Notes under the pieces: generated by a model
Told to the model about the DNA's origin: nothing
Databases searched by the model: none
What the model saw: only the letters and a program-made list of their open reading frames with translations
Position numbers and translations under genes: made by a program
Origin: an uncultured Oscillospiraceae bacterium
GTDB taxonomy: Bacteria; Bacillota; Clostridia; Oscillospirales; Acutalibacteraceae
Length of the DNA: 5,078 nucleotides
Assembly: GCA_900552285.1 (NCBI GenBank)
Contig: URYV01000116.1
Span: 1-5,078 of the forward strand
Direction of reading: 5' to 3'
Part shown: positions 1-5,078 of the stretch, piece by piece
How the letters are laid out: each line of letters starts with the position of its first letter
How positions within the stretch are numbered: position 1 is the stretch's first letter

Positions 1-194
1 AATGTGGAGATGCCGTAGATCTCTGCCAGGGGTTTGCCCAGCGCATCGGCCACGATGCGCTGCACCTCGATGGGCAGATAACCGTAGATCTCCTGAGCCT
101 TTTGAAGAATGGTGATGAGGTTGCCCGGGTTTTTCCCGTATTTCTCAAGCACCGGATCGATGAGCGAAAGATCGCTGTTTTGACATTTACACAT
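1..194 (-). CDS. nuoE: NuoE/HndA-like thioredoxin-fold [2Fe-2S] subunit, N-terminal 64 residues (partial)
   Basis: This is the 5' end of a minus-strand gene that leaves the window on the left. It starts with ATG at 194-192, six bases after a perfect AGGAGG. The 64 complete codons begin MCKCQNSDLSLIDPVLEKYG, continue with an ILQKAQEIYGYLP segment and end at AEIYGIST. These match the N-terminal helical region of the 24-kDa NADH dehydrogenase subunit family (NuoE/HndA/HydC), where LQ.AQ..YGYLP and E.YG.ATFY are typical. Family members pass electrons between NAD(P)H-oxidising flavoprotein subunits and either complex I or [FeFe]-hydrogenases. In anaerobic Firmicutes they usually precede a nuoF/hydB-like gene. 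The four cysteines that bind the [2Fe-2S] cluster would lie beyond the window edge, so they cannot be checked, and neither can the partner genes. Complex I versus hydrogenase/bifurcating complex is therefore undecided. Confidence 0.88.
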   Translation of the reverse strand, partial: MCKCQNSDLSLIDPVLEKYGKNPGNLITILQKAQEIYGYLPIEVQRIVADALGKPLAEIYGIST

Positions 195-200
195 AACAGT

Positions 201-206
201 CCTCCT
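201..206 (-). promoter_or_regulatory. Ribosome binding site of the nuoE-like gene
   Basis: On the minus strand the sequence reads AGGAGG, then ACTGTT, then ATG. This perfect Shine-Dalgarno core with a 6-base spacer fixes the start codon at 194. Confidence 0.9.
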
Positions 207-255
207 AAAATGAGAATTTCCCTTCGATCGGATAATTTATATTTTTATATGTATA

Positions 256-284
256 AGTATACCATGGAAACGAATTTAAATCAA
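256..284 (-). promoter_or_regulatory. Sigma-A-type promoter of the nuoE-like gene
   Basis: On the minus strand a -35 box TTGATT (284-279) and a -10 box TATACT (261-256) are separated by exactly 17 bases. The predicted transcription start is near 249, giving an AT-rich leader of about 55 bases before the ATG. The -35 box lies only about 12 bases past the stop codon of the upstream ligase-family gene. The nuoE-like gene can therefore be transcribed independently even though it follows that gene on the same strand. Confidence 0.75.
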
Positions 285-296
285 CAACTATTATTT

Positions 297-1862
297 TCAT
301 AATTCGTCATTATTTGTATGAAGGGCGGCCGAAAGCAGCACCCCGCAAAACATCCAAAAAATCGGTGTGACCTCCACAACGGAAAAGGTGAAAAAGCTTT
401 GTATAAGATAGCCCGTCACCGCCGCAAAAAGGGGCAGGACATATTTGCCGCCGCAAAAGCTTTTCACAGCCTTTGCAAGCAGCGTGACACAGAACCCGAG
501 ATAACTTACCAAACCGAAAATTCCGTTTGTGACGAAAATTTGCAGAAATTCGTTATGGGCGGCGTCGAGAACGGCGTTTCTTGAGGTGTAGTAGGTGTAT
601 CCCGCATTTTGCGCAAAATCATCCATGGCGAGACGGTAGCAGCCTGTTCCCTGACCGAACAGCGGCCGCTTTAGGCCGAGCAAAAAGCTGTATTTCCATA
701 TGCCTCCCCGTCCCGAGCCGGAATAATCGGCGACCTCGCCGTGCAAAAGACAGTAAAGTTCGAAAATCGCGCCTTCATACCGAGTCGGTTTAAAGAAAAG
801 TCCCACATATATGAGCATTGCGGCCGCAAGCAGTCCGTAAAAAGCAAAGATCATTCTGCGAACGGCGGTAAGATCAATGGGACGGCGGTAATATTTTTTT
901 ACAAGCAATATCGCCGATATACATACCGCGATCACAAGCCCGGCGGCAAACAAAGGAACAGGCTTTACCGAAAAGGATATTCCCGTCGAATTATCGAGCT
1001 TTGTAAACTCGAGAGAGCCGCACAGCCAAATGAGCAAAGCCGCAGATGCGGCCGAAACAAGAGCCTTCGTGACATTTTCCCTTTTTTTGAGCGATAGCGG
1101 GATTATGATAAGAAACATGGCCGTCAGCGTTATAATTCCCGACTGCACACCGGTTTTGATGAGACAAAAGCTTGCGGAAAAGACCGAAAAAAGCACAAAT
1201 CCCGACTCGCGCCTTTTGAATCCGACCGACATAAATGAGGCAAAGCAAAAAGGTATAAGCATACAAAGGAGGGAAGAGAAAAAGTCTATGTTTCCCATGG
1301 TGGAAATAAATTCGTCGTAATATCCCGTGTATGTGTCGGAGGGGTATATGTTCAAAAGGTTGACGCCGAAAAGCTGGACAATTCCGAACAGCGACATAAG
1401 CAGCAAAACCGCCGACAAAAAGAGAATGTGCCGTCTTTCAAAACGCAGAAATTTATAGGAAATTATAAAAATTACGGCATAAAGCCCGTAGACATAAAGG
1501 CCGTCGTATCTTCCCGAGCCGAAAATCACCGCCGAAAGTCCTCCGGAATTTGTTTGTAAAAGATAAGGCGACAGCAGCGCAGAGATTATGAGAACGGCAT
1601 AAAATAAAAACAGAAATGCCGTCGGTGCGCATCGAGCCGAAAAGCAACCGTAAAACAAGCGCTTTTTGTCTTTTTTTAATACCGACAGAGCAAAAAAGGC
1701 ACATCCGAAAAACACGGCGATGATTTGAAAAGCCGTGTATTTTGCGGGCAGAATAACGCTGTAACCCGCGCCGTAGAAAAGCGGAAAAAAGCCCGCCAGC
1801 GTCACAAAAAACAATACCGACAGCGCATATTCGATTCGACATAAGGTTTCATTATATTTCAA
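297..1862 (-). CDS. O-antigen ligase/Wzy_C-family polytopic membrane protein
   Basis: The 521-residue, strongly hydrophobic protein has roughly 12-14 predicted membrane helices (judged by eye) and one long hydrophilic loop, about residues 356-440. That loop holds GSGRGGIW (382-389, with Arg385) and GQGTGCY (403-409). AAHNEFLQIF (434-443, with His436) lies at its end and leads into the next helix. This loop, with an Arg and a His before a helix, is the hallmark of the WaaL/Wzy_C family, which joins or polymerises glycans carried on undecaprenyl lipid at the outer membrane face. An earlier GSGRYDGL stretch (115-122) is also typical of Firmicute members. A Gram-positive host has no lipopolysaccharide, so the acceptor here is unknown; capsule, teichoic-type or secondary wall polymer are possibilities. 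No glycosyltransferase neighbour is in view. The start is TTG at 1862, about 12 bases after AAAGGA. A stop codon lies three codons upstream and no in-frame ATG follows near the start. Its own promoter candidate lies at 1897-1925. Confidence 0.85.
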   Translation of the reverse strand: MKYNETLCRIEYALSVLFFVTLAGFFPLFYGAGYSVILPAKYTAFQIIAVFFGCAFFALSVLKKDKKRLFYGCFSARCAPTAFLFLFYAVLIISALLSPYLLQTNSGGLSAVIFGSGRYDGLYVYGLYAVIFIISYKFLRFERRHILFLSAVLLLMSLFGIVQLFGVNLLNIYPSDTYTGYYDEFISTMGNIDFFSSLLCMLIPFCFASFMSVGFKRRESGFVLFSVFSASFCLIKTGVQSGIITLTAMFLIIIPLSLKKRENVTKALVSAASAALLIWLCGSLEFTKLDNSTGISFSVKPVPLFAAGLVIAVCISAILLVKKYYRRPIDLTAVRRMIFAFYGLLAAAMLIYVGLFFKPTRYEGAIFELYCLLHGEVADYSGSGRGGIWKYSFLLGLKRPLFGQGTGCYRLAMDDFAQNAGYTYYTSRNAVLDAAHNEFLQIFVTNGIFGLVSYLGFCVTLLAKAVKSFCGGKYVLPLFAAVTGYLIQSFFTFSVVEVTPIFWMFCGVLLSAALHTNNDEL

Positions 1863-1874
1863 TATTCAATCAAA

Positions 1875-1880
1875 TCCTTT
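1875..1880 (-). promoter_or_regulatory. Probable ribosome binding site of the ligase-family gene
   Basis: AAAGGA on the minus strand lies 12 bases before the TTG start at 1862. The spacing is long and the start codon weak, so translation may be modest. No better-placed start exists, because the frame is closed upstream by TGA and lacks a nearby ATG. Confidence 0.55.
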
Positions 1881-1896
1881 AAAAGCTTCTGACTTT

Positions 1897-1925
1897 ATTT
1901 TAATGCGAGCGGGTAAAAAAAGCAA
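1897..1925 (-). promoter_or_regulatory. Candidate promoter of the ligase-family gene, divergent from the copper operon
   Basis: On the minus strand TTGCTT (1925-1920) and TAAAAT (1902-1897) are 17 bases apart. The predicted start near 1890 gives a leader of about 28 bases. The -35 box ends about 30 bases from the copper operator, so CsoR would not directly cover it. Confidence 0.55.
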
Positions 1926-1946
1926 GAAAATATTAGTTTTGAGATA

Positions 1947-1975
1947 TTGACAAATACCCCTCAGGGGTATATAAT
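1947..1975 (+). promoter_or_regulatory. Perfect-consensus sigma-A promoter of the csoR-copA operon
   Basis: TTGACA (1947-1952), a 17-base spacer and TATAAT (1970-1975) match the consensus in all twelve positions. Such a promoter should be very strong unless blocked, which fits control by a repressor. The predicted start is an A at about 1982. That leaves a leader of only about 13 bases, with the ribosome binding site almost at the 5' end of the message. Confidence 0.92.
1954..1970. promoter_or_regulatory. CsoR-type copper operator inside the promoter spacer
   Basis: ATACCCCTCAGGGGTAT is a perfect inverted repeat of two 8-base arms around C1962. It fills all but the first base of the spacer between the -35 and -10 boxes and shares one base with the -10. 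GC-rich C/G-run palindromes flanked by AT bases are known operators of CsoR-family repressors, and csoR starts 25 bases downstream. A bound repressor would exclude RNA polymerase. Cu(I) binding to CsoR should release it. The assignment to CsoR is inference from sequence and position. Confidence 0.88.
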
Positions 1976-1981
1976 CCGAAC

Positions 1982-1990
1982 AGAGGTGAT
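1982..1990 (+). promoter_or_regulatory. Ribosome binding site that decides the csoR start
   Basis: AGAGGTGAT is an extended match to the anti-16S sequence. Its AGGTGA core ends 5 bases before the GTG at 1995. It lies at the predicted 5' end of the transcript, which rules out starts further upstream in the same frame. Confidence 0.8.
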
Positions 1991-1994
1991 AAAA

Positions 1995-2297
1995 GTGCAG
2001 GAAAAGTGCTGTCATTGCCACAAAAGCAAACGGCGAACCGAGGACGAGCACAAAAAGCTTCTCAACAGGCTCAGCCGAATAGAAGGGCAGATTCGGGGTA
2101 TAAAAGGAATGGTGGAAAACGACGCCTATTGCGTCGACATCATGATGCAGGTGGAGGCCGCCTCGTCGGCTCTCGACGCATTTAATCGGCAAATGCTTTC
2201 CGAACACATAAAAACCTGTGTTACCGACGATATAAAAAGCGGCAGGGAAGAAACGGTGGACGAGCTTATCGACACCCTCCGCCGTCTTATGAAATGA
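1995..2297 (+). CDS. csoR: Copper-sensing transcriptional repressor CsoR
   Basis: The 100-residue protein is all-helical in appearance and belongs to the CsoR/RcnR (DUF156) family of tetrameric repressors. The family signature RLSRIEGQIRGIKGMVE covers residues 25-41. The Cu(I) ligands Cys46, His71 and Cys75 form the C-H-C set of true copper sensors; the spacings of 25 and 4 equal those of the Mycobacterium tuberculosis protein (Cys36, His61, Cys65). This separates it from RcnR (nickel/cobalt) and from CstR or FrmR relatives. An extra metal-ligand-rich N-terminus, CCHCHK (5-10), precedes the conserved core. The GTG start at 1995 was chosen from the ribosome binding site and promoter position; the frame is open further upstream, but that part is promoter DNA. 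The gene is first in the operon, directly behind its own operator, so it should be autoregulated. Its TGA stop overlaps the copA ribosome binding site. Confidence 0.95.
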   Translation: MQEKCCHCHKSKRRTEDEHKKLLNRLSRIEGQIRGIKGMVENDAYCVDIMMQVEAASSALDAFNRQMLSEHIKTCVTDDIKSGREETVDELIDTLRRLMK

Positions 2298-2301
2298 GGT
2301 G
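2296..2301 (+). promoter_or_regulatory. Ribosome binding site that decides the copA start, overlapping the csoR stop
   Basis: GAGGTG shares two bases with the csoR TGA stop (2295-2297) and lies 6 bases before TTG at 2308. A GTG at 2299 is part of this site and so cannot be the start. The overlap suggests translational coupling of copA to csoR. Confidence 0.8.
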
Positions 2302-2307
2302 TTTTTG

Positions 2308-4800
2308 TTGGAAAAATACGATGTAACGGGAATGAGCTGCGCCGCCTGCAGCTCAAGGGTGGAAAAGGCGGTTTCGAAGGTGCCGGGAGTTTCCTCCTGT
2401 GCCGTCAATCTGCTCACCAATTCCATGAATGTGGAGGGCACGGCCGACTCCTCCGCGATTATCGCGGCGGTGGAAAAAGCGGGATACGGAGCGTCGGTGG
2501 CCGGTCAAAAACAGCAAAAAAAAGAGGAAATCAAGGACAACGCCACAAAAAAGCTTGTCACAAGGCTTGTAAGCTCTCTTACCGTGCTTATTGTTCTTAT
2601 GTATTTCTCCATGGGTCATGCCATGTGGGGATTTCCCGTCCCGAAATTTTTTGAGCACAACCATATAGCTCTCGGACTTTTGCAACTCATTCTTTCGGCA
2701 GTTGTGTGCGTTATAAATCAGAAATTTTTTATAAACGGCGTTAAAGGCGTCATCAATCGCTCTCCCAATATGGATACGCTTGTTTCCATGGGCTCGGCTT
2801 CGGCTTTTTTATACAGCACATATCTTCTCTTTAAAATGACTGTTGTGACCGATCCCGCAGCTCAAATGGAAATATATCACGGACTTTATTTTGAGTCGGC
2901 GGCCATGATTTTGGCACTCATAACCCTCGGAAAAATGCTCGAATCCCATTCCAAGGGCAAGACCACGAACGCCATAAAGGGACTTATGGATTTGACCCCG
3001 AAAACCGCCGAGGTCGAGCGCGACGGCAGCGTTATGACGGTTGCGGTGGCCGACGTAAAGGTTGGGGATATATTCATCGTTCGCCCGGGAAGTAACGTGC
3101 CGGTTGACGGAATTGTGGTTGAAGGAAACGCAGCCATGGACGAATCGGCCCTCACCGGGGAGAGCCTTCCAGTCGAAAAGAAGGAAGGGGACAAGGTGTC
3201 TGCCGCGACGGTCAGCCGCTCGGGCTTTTTGAAATGCAAAGCCGAAAAGGTGGGAGAGGACACAACCATTTCTCAAATAGTCAAAATGGTCAGCGACGCG
3301 TCGGCGACCAAGGCACCTGTGGCACGTCTGGCCGACAAGGTGTCGGGAATATTTGTTCCGACGGTTATAGGTATTGCTCTTTTGACCCTTGCCGTTTGGC
3401 TTATTATCGGCCGTGATTTCGGTTTTGCGGTGGGAAGAGCCATTTCGGTTCTTGTTATCAGCTGTCCCTGCGCCCTCGGGCTTGCAACGCCTGTTGCAAT
3501 TATGGTCGGAAACGGCGTGGGAGCCAAAAACGGAGTGCTTTTCAAAACCGCCGTTTCCCTTGAGCAGACCGGCCGCGCCAAGACCGTTATGCTTGACAAA
3601 ACCGGAACCATAACGAGAGGCCGCCCTGCGGTTACCGATGTTATTCCCTTTGAAACCGACGAAAAAGAGCTTGTGTCTGCCGCAGCCTCCCTTGAACAAA
3701 AAAGCGAGCATCCCCTCGGGCGTGCCGTTGTGTCATATGCCGACTCGCAAAATATCGGCTTGCAAAATGCGGACGATTTTGTTGCCGAATCGGGAAAAGG
3801 GCTTTGCGCAAAGCTTGACGGCAGGGCTTTAAGGGGAGGAAACGCCGCATATATCGCCGAAACCGCCGAAATTCCCGAAGAAATATCTCAAAAAGCAAGC
3901 GAGCTTGCAGAAACGGGCAAAACGCCCATGATCTTCTCGCAAGACGGCAAGGTGATCGGAGTAATAGCCGTTGCCGACGTCATTAGGGACGACAGCGTCG
4001 AGGCAATTGCCGAGTTTAAGAAAATGGGACTTAAAACCGTTATGCTCACAGGCGACAATCAAAAAACCGCCGACGCCATCGCAAAGCAGGTGGGAGTCGA
4101 CGAGGTTATTGCCGGAGTGCTTCCCGACGGCAAAAAGGACGCCGTTGAAAAGCACAAGAAGGACGGAATGGTCATTATGGTGGGCGACGGCATAAATGAC
4201 GCTCCCGCCCTTGCGGCCGCGGACGTGGGCATGGCGGTGGGTGCCGGAACCGACATTGCAATCGACTCGGCCGACGTGGTCATTACAGGCAGCAGCCTCA
4301 TGCAGGCGGCGGGCGCCGTCAGCCTTTCGAGACACACCCTGAGAAATATAAAGGAAAATCTTTTTTGGGCCTTTATATACAATATTATCGGAATTCCTCT
4401 TGCGGCGGGAGTGTTTATAAGTCTGCTCGGATGGGAGCTTAACCCCATGTTCGGAGCCGCCGCCATGAGTCTTTCAAGCTTTTGCGTGGTCACAAACGCG
4501 TTGAGACTTAATTTTTTCAAAATGAAAAAATCGGCAGTAACAGCCGACGAAATTAAAGAAAACACCGAAATTAAAAAGGAGCAATCAATTATGGAAAAGA
4601 AAATGAAAATCGAAGGCATGATGTGCGGGCACTGTTCTGGCAGGGTAAAAGCTGCTCTCGAGGCCGTCGGCGGCGTTGAATCGGCGCAGGTCAGCCACGA
4701 GACGGGCGTTGCAGATGTGAAGCTTACGAAAGAGGTTTCGAACGAGGCTCTTAAGTCCGCCGTCGAAAAAGAGGGCTATAAGGTTATTTCGGTCGAATAA
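2308..4800 (+). CDS. copA: P1B-1-type Cu(I)-exporting ATPase CopA with N- and C-terminal metal-binding domains
   Basis: This 830-residue inner-membrane pump exports Cu(I) (and probably Ag(I)) at the cost of ATP. In order: an N-terminal HMA domain (about 3-66) with MSCAAC, Cys11 and Cys14; two leading helices (about 84-136); two more helices (about 158-210); an actuator domain with TGES (283-286); a helix pair holding the CPC transport site (386-388); the phosphorylated Asp430 in DKTGT; a nucleotide domain with SEHP (His468, Pro469); TGDN (581-584); GDGINDAP (626-633); and last helices with Tyr691-Asn692 and MSLSS (Met720, Ser724). CPC, YN and MxxSS together identify subgroup P1B-1. Met161, Glu212 and Asp343 correspond by position to the proposed entry site of Legionella CopA. 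After the last helix come about 25 hydrophilic residues and a second HMA domain (766-830) with MMCGHC (Cys773, Cys776), a fused CopZ-like module. The TTG start follows GAGGTG. No catalytic residue is missing. Confidence 0.97.
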   Translation: MEKYDVTGMSCAACSSRVEKAVSKVPGVSSCAVNLLTNSMNVEGTADSSAIIAAVEKAGYGASVAGQKQQKKEEIKDNATKKLVTRLVSSLTVLIVLMYFSMGHAMWGFPVPKFFEHNHIALGLLQLILSAVVCVINQKFFINGVKGVINRSPNMDTLVSMGSASAFLYSTYLLFKMTVVTDPAAQMEIYHGLYFESAAMILALITLGKMLESHSKGKTTNAIKGLMDLTPKTAEVERDGSVMTVAVADVKVGDIFIVRPGSNVPVDGIVVEGNAAMDESALTGESLPVEKKEGDKVSAATVSRSGFLKCKAEKVGEDTTISQIVKMVSDASATKAPVARLADKVSGIFVPTVIGIALLTLAVWLIIGRDFGFAVGRAISVLVISCPCALGLATPVAIMVGNGVGAKNGVLFKTAVSLEQTGRAKTVMLDKTGTITRGRPAVTDVIPFETDEKELVSAAASLEQKSEHPLGRAVVSYADSQNIGLQNADDFVAESGKGLCAKLDGRALRGGNAAYIAETAEIPEEISQKASELAETGKTPMIFSQDGKVIGVIAVADVIRDDSVEAIAEFKKMGLKTVMLTGDNQKTADAIAKQVGVDEVIAGVLPDGKKDAVEKHKKDGMVIMVGDGINDAPALAAADVGMAVGAGTDIAIDSADVVITGSSLMQAAGAVSLSRHTLRNIKENLFWAFIYNIIGIPLAAGVFISLLGWELNPMFGAAAMSLSSFCVVTNALRLNFFKMKKSAVTADEIKENTEIKKEQSIMEKKMKIEGMMCGHCSGRVKAALEAVGGVESAQVSHETGVADVKLTKEVSNEALKSAVEKEGYKVISVE
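4576..4581 (+). promoter_or_regulatory. Internal ribosome binding site within copA, ahead of the CopZ-like domain
   Basis: AAGGAG, within the run AAAAAGGAG, lies 9 bases before an in-frame ATG at 4591. It falls in the sequence for the hydrophilic linker (residues 752-761), just where a separate copZ gene would have its ribosome binding site. Confidence 0.55.
4591..4800 (+). CDS. copZ: Possible internally initiated CopZ-like copper chaperone (same frame as the copA 3' end)
   Basis: Starting at the in-frame ATG at 4591 gives a 69-residue protein, the usual size of free CopZ chaperones. It begins MEKKMKIEGMMCGHCSGRV and has one HMA fold with the Cu(I)-binding pair Cys12 and Cys15, a GGVE turn (27-30) and a C-terminal EGYKVISVE. 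A Shine-Dalgarno sequence lies at good distance. CopZ proteins carry Cu(I) in the cytoplasm to CopA and to CsoR. Many Firmicutes have copZ as a separate gene beside copA; none is seen here, and this domain could fill the role both as part of CopA and as a free protein. The coding sequence is certain as part of copA. Independent translation is inference and may not occur. Confidence 0.45.
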   Translation: MEKKMKIEGMMCGHCSGRVKAALEAVGGVESAQVSHETGVADVKLTKEVSNEALKSAVEKEGYKVISVE

Positions 4801-4828
4801 CCTCCTGCTGCGGGGGAAATAATATTTC

Positions 4829-4836
4829 AAAAGGAG
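4829..4836 (+). promoter_or_regulatory. Ribosome binding site of the small gene after copA
   Basis: AAAAGGAG ends 8 bases before TTG at 4845. A GTG at 4836 overlaps the last base of this site and is too close to be used, so TTG is the better start. Confidence 0.7.
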
Positions 4837-4844
4837 TGGTATCT

Positions 4845-5078
4845 TTGAAGAAAAAGCTCAAGAAGAAATATTATCCCGACATTTCAAACGTGGTTTCGGC
4901 GGGGGAGTGTACCGGTTCGGTTCCCACCCCGCCGCAGAACGAGGCAGAGGCCGAAGCCTACGGTCTGCTTACCGGAAAGGAAATACCGAAGGAAAAGTAT
5001 GAACATTCAACCGATCGGTCATGTCGTTCTGCCGGTGTCAGCGTGCGGCTGGTTCCGTTTTCCGCAATGCGGATATGA
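4845..5078 (+). CDS. Small protein of unknown function encoded directly downstream of copA
   Basis: I do not recognise this 77-residue protein. It begins with a very basic stretch, MKKKLKKKYYP, followed by DISNVVSAGECTGSVPTPP (11-29), an acidic alanine-rich part (NEAEAEAYGLL, 31-41) and TGKEIPKEKYEH. There is no signal peptide and no membrane helix. Cysteines are Cys21 and, in the tail, Cys56; the spacing fits no metal-binding motif known to me. It starts 44 bases after the copA stop with a good ribosome binding site and no terminator between, so it is probably transcribed with the copper operon. That position hints at a link to metal handling but does not prove one. The last third (from about residue 52) contains three CGG arginine codons among five, a codon I do not find in copA, and its sequence looks less protein-like. 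A frameshift or an overlapping next gene is possible. The stop TGA coincides with the window end. Confidence 0.6.
   Translation: MKKKLKKKYYPDISNVVSAGECTGSVPTPPQNEAEAEAYGLLTGKEIPKEKYEHSTDRSCRSAGVSVRLVPFSAMRI

Noticed and set aside
270..287. Rex-like redox operator near the nuoE -35 box
   Set aside because: On the minus strand only one half-site (TTGTTGA) resembles the Rex consensus; the other half does not match.
195..296. Riboswitch or terminator in the gap between the ligase-family and nuoE-like genes
   Set aside because: The gap is AT-rich and holds the promoter and ribosome binding site; I found no stable GC-rich stem and no U-tract terminator on the minus strand.
102..302. Plus-strand reading frame opposite the nuoE-like start and promoter
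   Set aside because: It crosses the start, ribosome binding site and promoter of the well-supported minus-strand gene and resembles no protein.
1947..1994. Upstream extension of csoR to a TTG at 1947 (116 residues)
   Set aside because: The extra codons are the -35 box, operator and -10 box; the predicted transcript begins only at about 1982. The ribosome binding site at 1982-1990 points to GTG 1995.
2299..2307. GTG at 2299 as copA start
   Set aside because: It lies within the copA ribosome binding site GAGGTG; TTG at 2308 has the right spacing and gives the usual MEKYDVTGMSC start.
2809..3711. Long antisense reading frame (300 codons) opposite copA
   Set aside because: It has no recognisable domain, is composed of low-complexity Gly/His/Arg/Asn runs typical of mirrored coding sequence, and lies wholly within a certain gene.
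3801..3814. Perfect 14-base palindrome GCTTTGCGCAAAGC inside copA
   Set aside because: It encodes ordinary nucleotide-domain residues (GLCAK), and one such palindrome in 5 kb is not surprising by chance.
4059..4619. Antisense reading frame (186 codons) opposite the copA 3' half
   Set aside because: A shadow of the copA frame, rich in Ser/Ala/Pro, with no ribosome binding site that I can see.
4802..4816. CCTCC and GGGGG after copA as a terminator hairpin
   Set aside because: The stem is only five pairs with one G-T pair, and A-rich rather than T-rich sequence follows, so no intrinsic terminator is supported.

Overview
The window looks like chromosomal DNA of an anaerobic Firmicute, probably a clostridial or Oscillospiraceae-type gut bacterium. 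The grounds are strong AGGAGG-type ribosome binding sites, sigma-A promoters with 17-bp spacers, frequent TTG and GTG starts, a hydrogenase/Nuo-type thioredoxin-like subunit with an MCKC start, and a clostridial-style csoR-copA pair. The taxonomic guess is inference. I saw no mobile element, CRISPR array, tRNA or rRNA.

Left part (1-1862), minus strand. The 5' end of a nuoE/hndA-like gene (194-1, running out of the window) has a clear promoter and ribosome binding site. Upstream of it on the same strand lies a complete gene (1862-297) for a polytopic membrane protein of the O-antigen ligase/Wzy_C family. The two are probably separate transcription units, because the nuoE promoter lies between them. 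I see no strong terminator in the 102-bp gap.

Centre (1863-1994), a divergent control region. A plus-strand promoter with perfect consensus (TTGACA, 17 bp, TATAAT) carries a perfect 8+1+8 palindrome, ATACCCCTCAGGGGTAT, filling its spacer. This is the expected kind of operator for the Cu(I) repressor CsoR. A second promoter candidate faces left towards the ligase-family gene.

Right part (1995-5078), plus strand: a copper-export operon. csoR (1995-2297) encodes the Cu(I)-sensing repressor. copA (2308-4800) encodes a P1B-1 Cu(I)-exporting ATPase with a metal-binding domain at each end. A small gene of unknown function (4845-5078) follows. When Cu(I) binds CsoR, the repressor should leave the operator, and the exporter would then be made to pump Cu(I) out of the cytoplasm.

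The most interesting feature is at the 3' end of copA. The C-terminal metal-binding domain is preceded, in frame, by its own AAGGAG and an ATG at 4591. Starting there gives a 69-residue protein of ordinary CopZ size. The locus may therefore make both a fused CopA-CopZ and a free copper chaperone from one reading frame. The small gene after copA, whose last third looks different from its start, is the second point worth checking.
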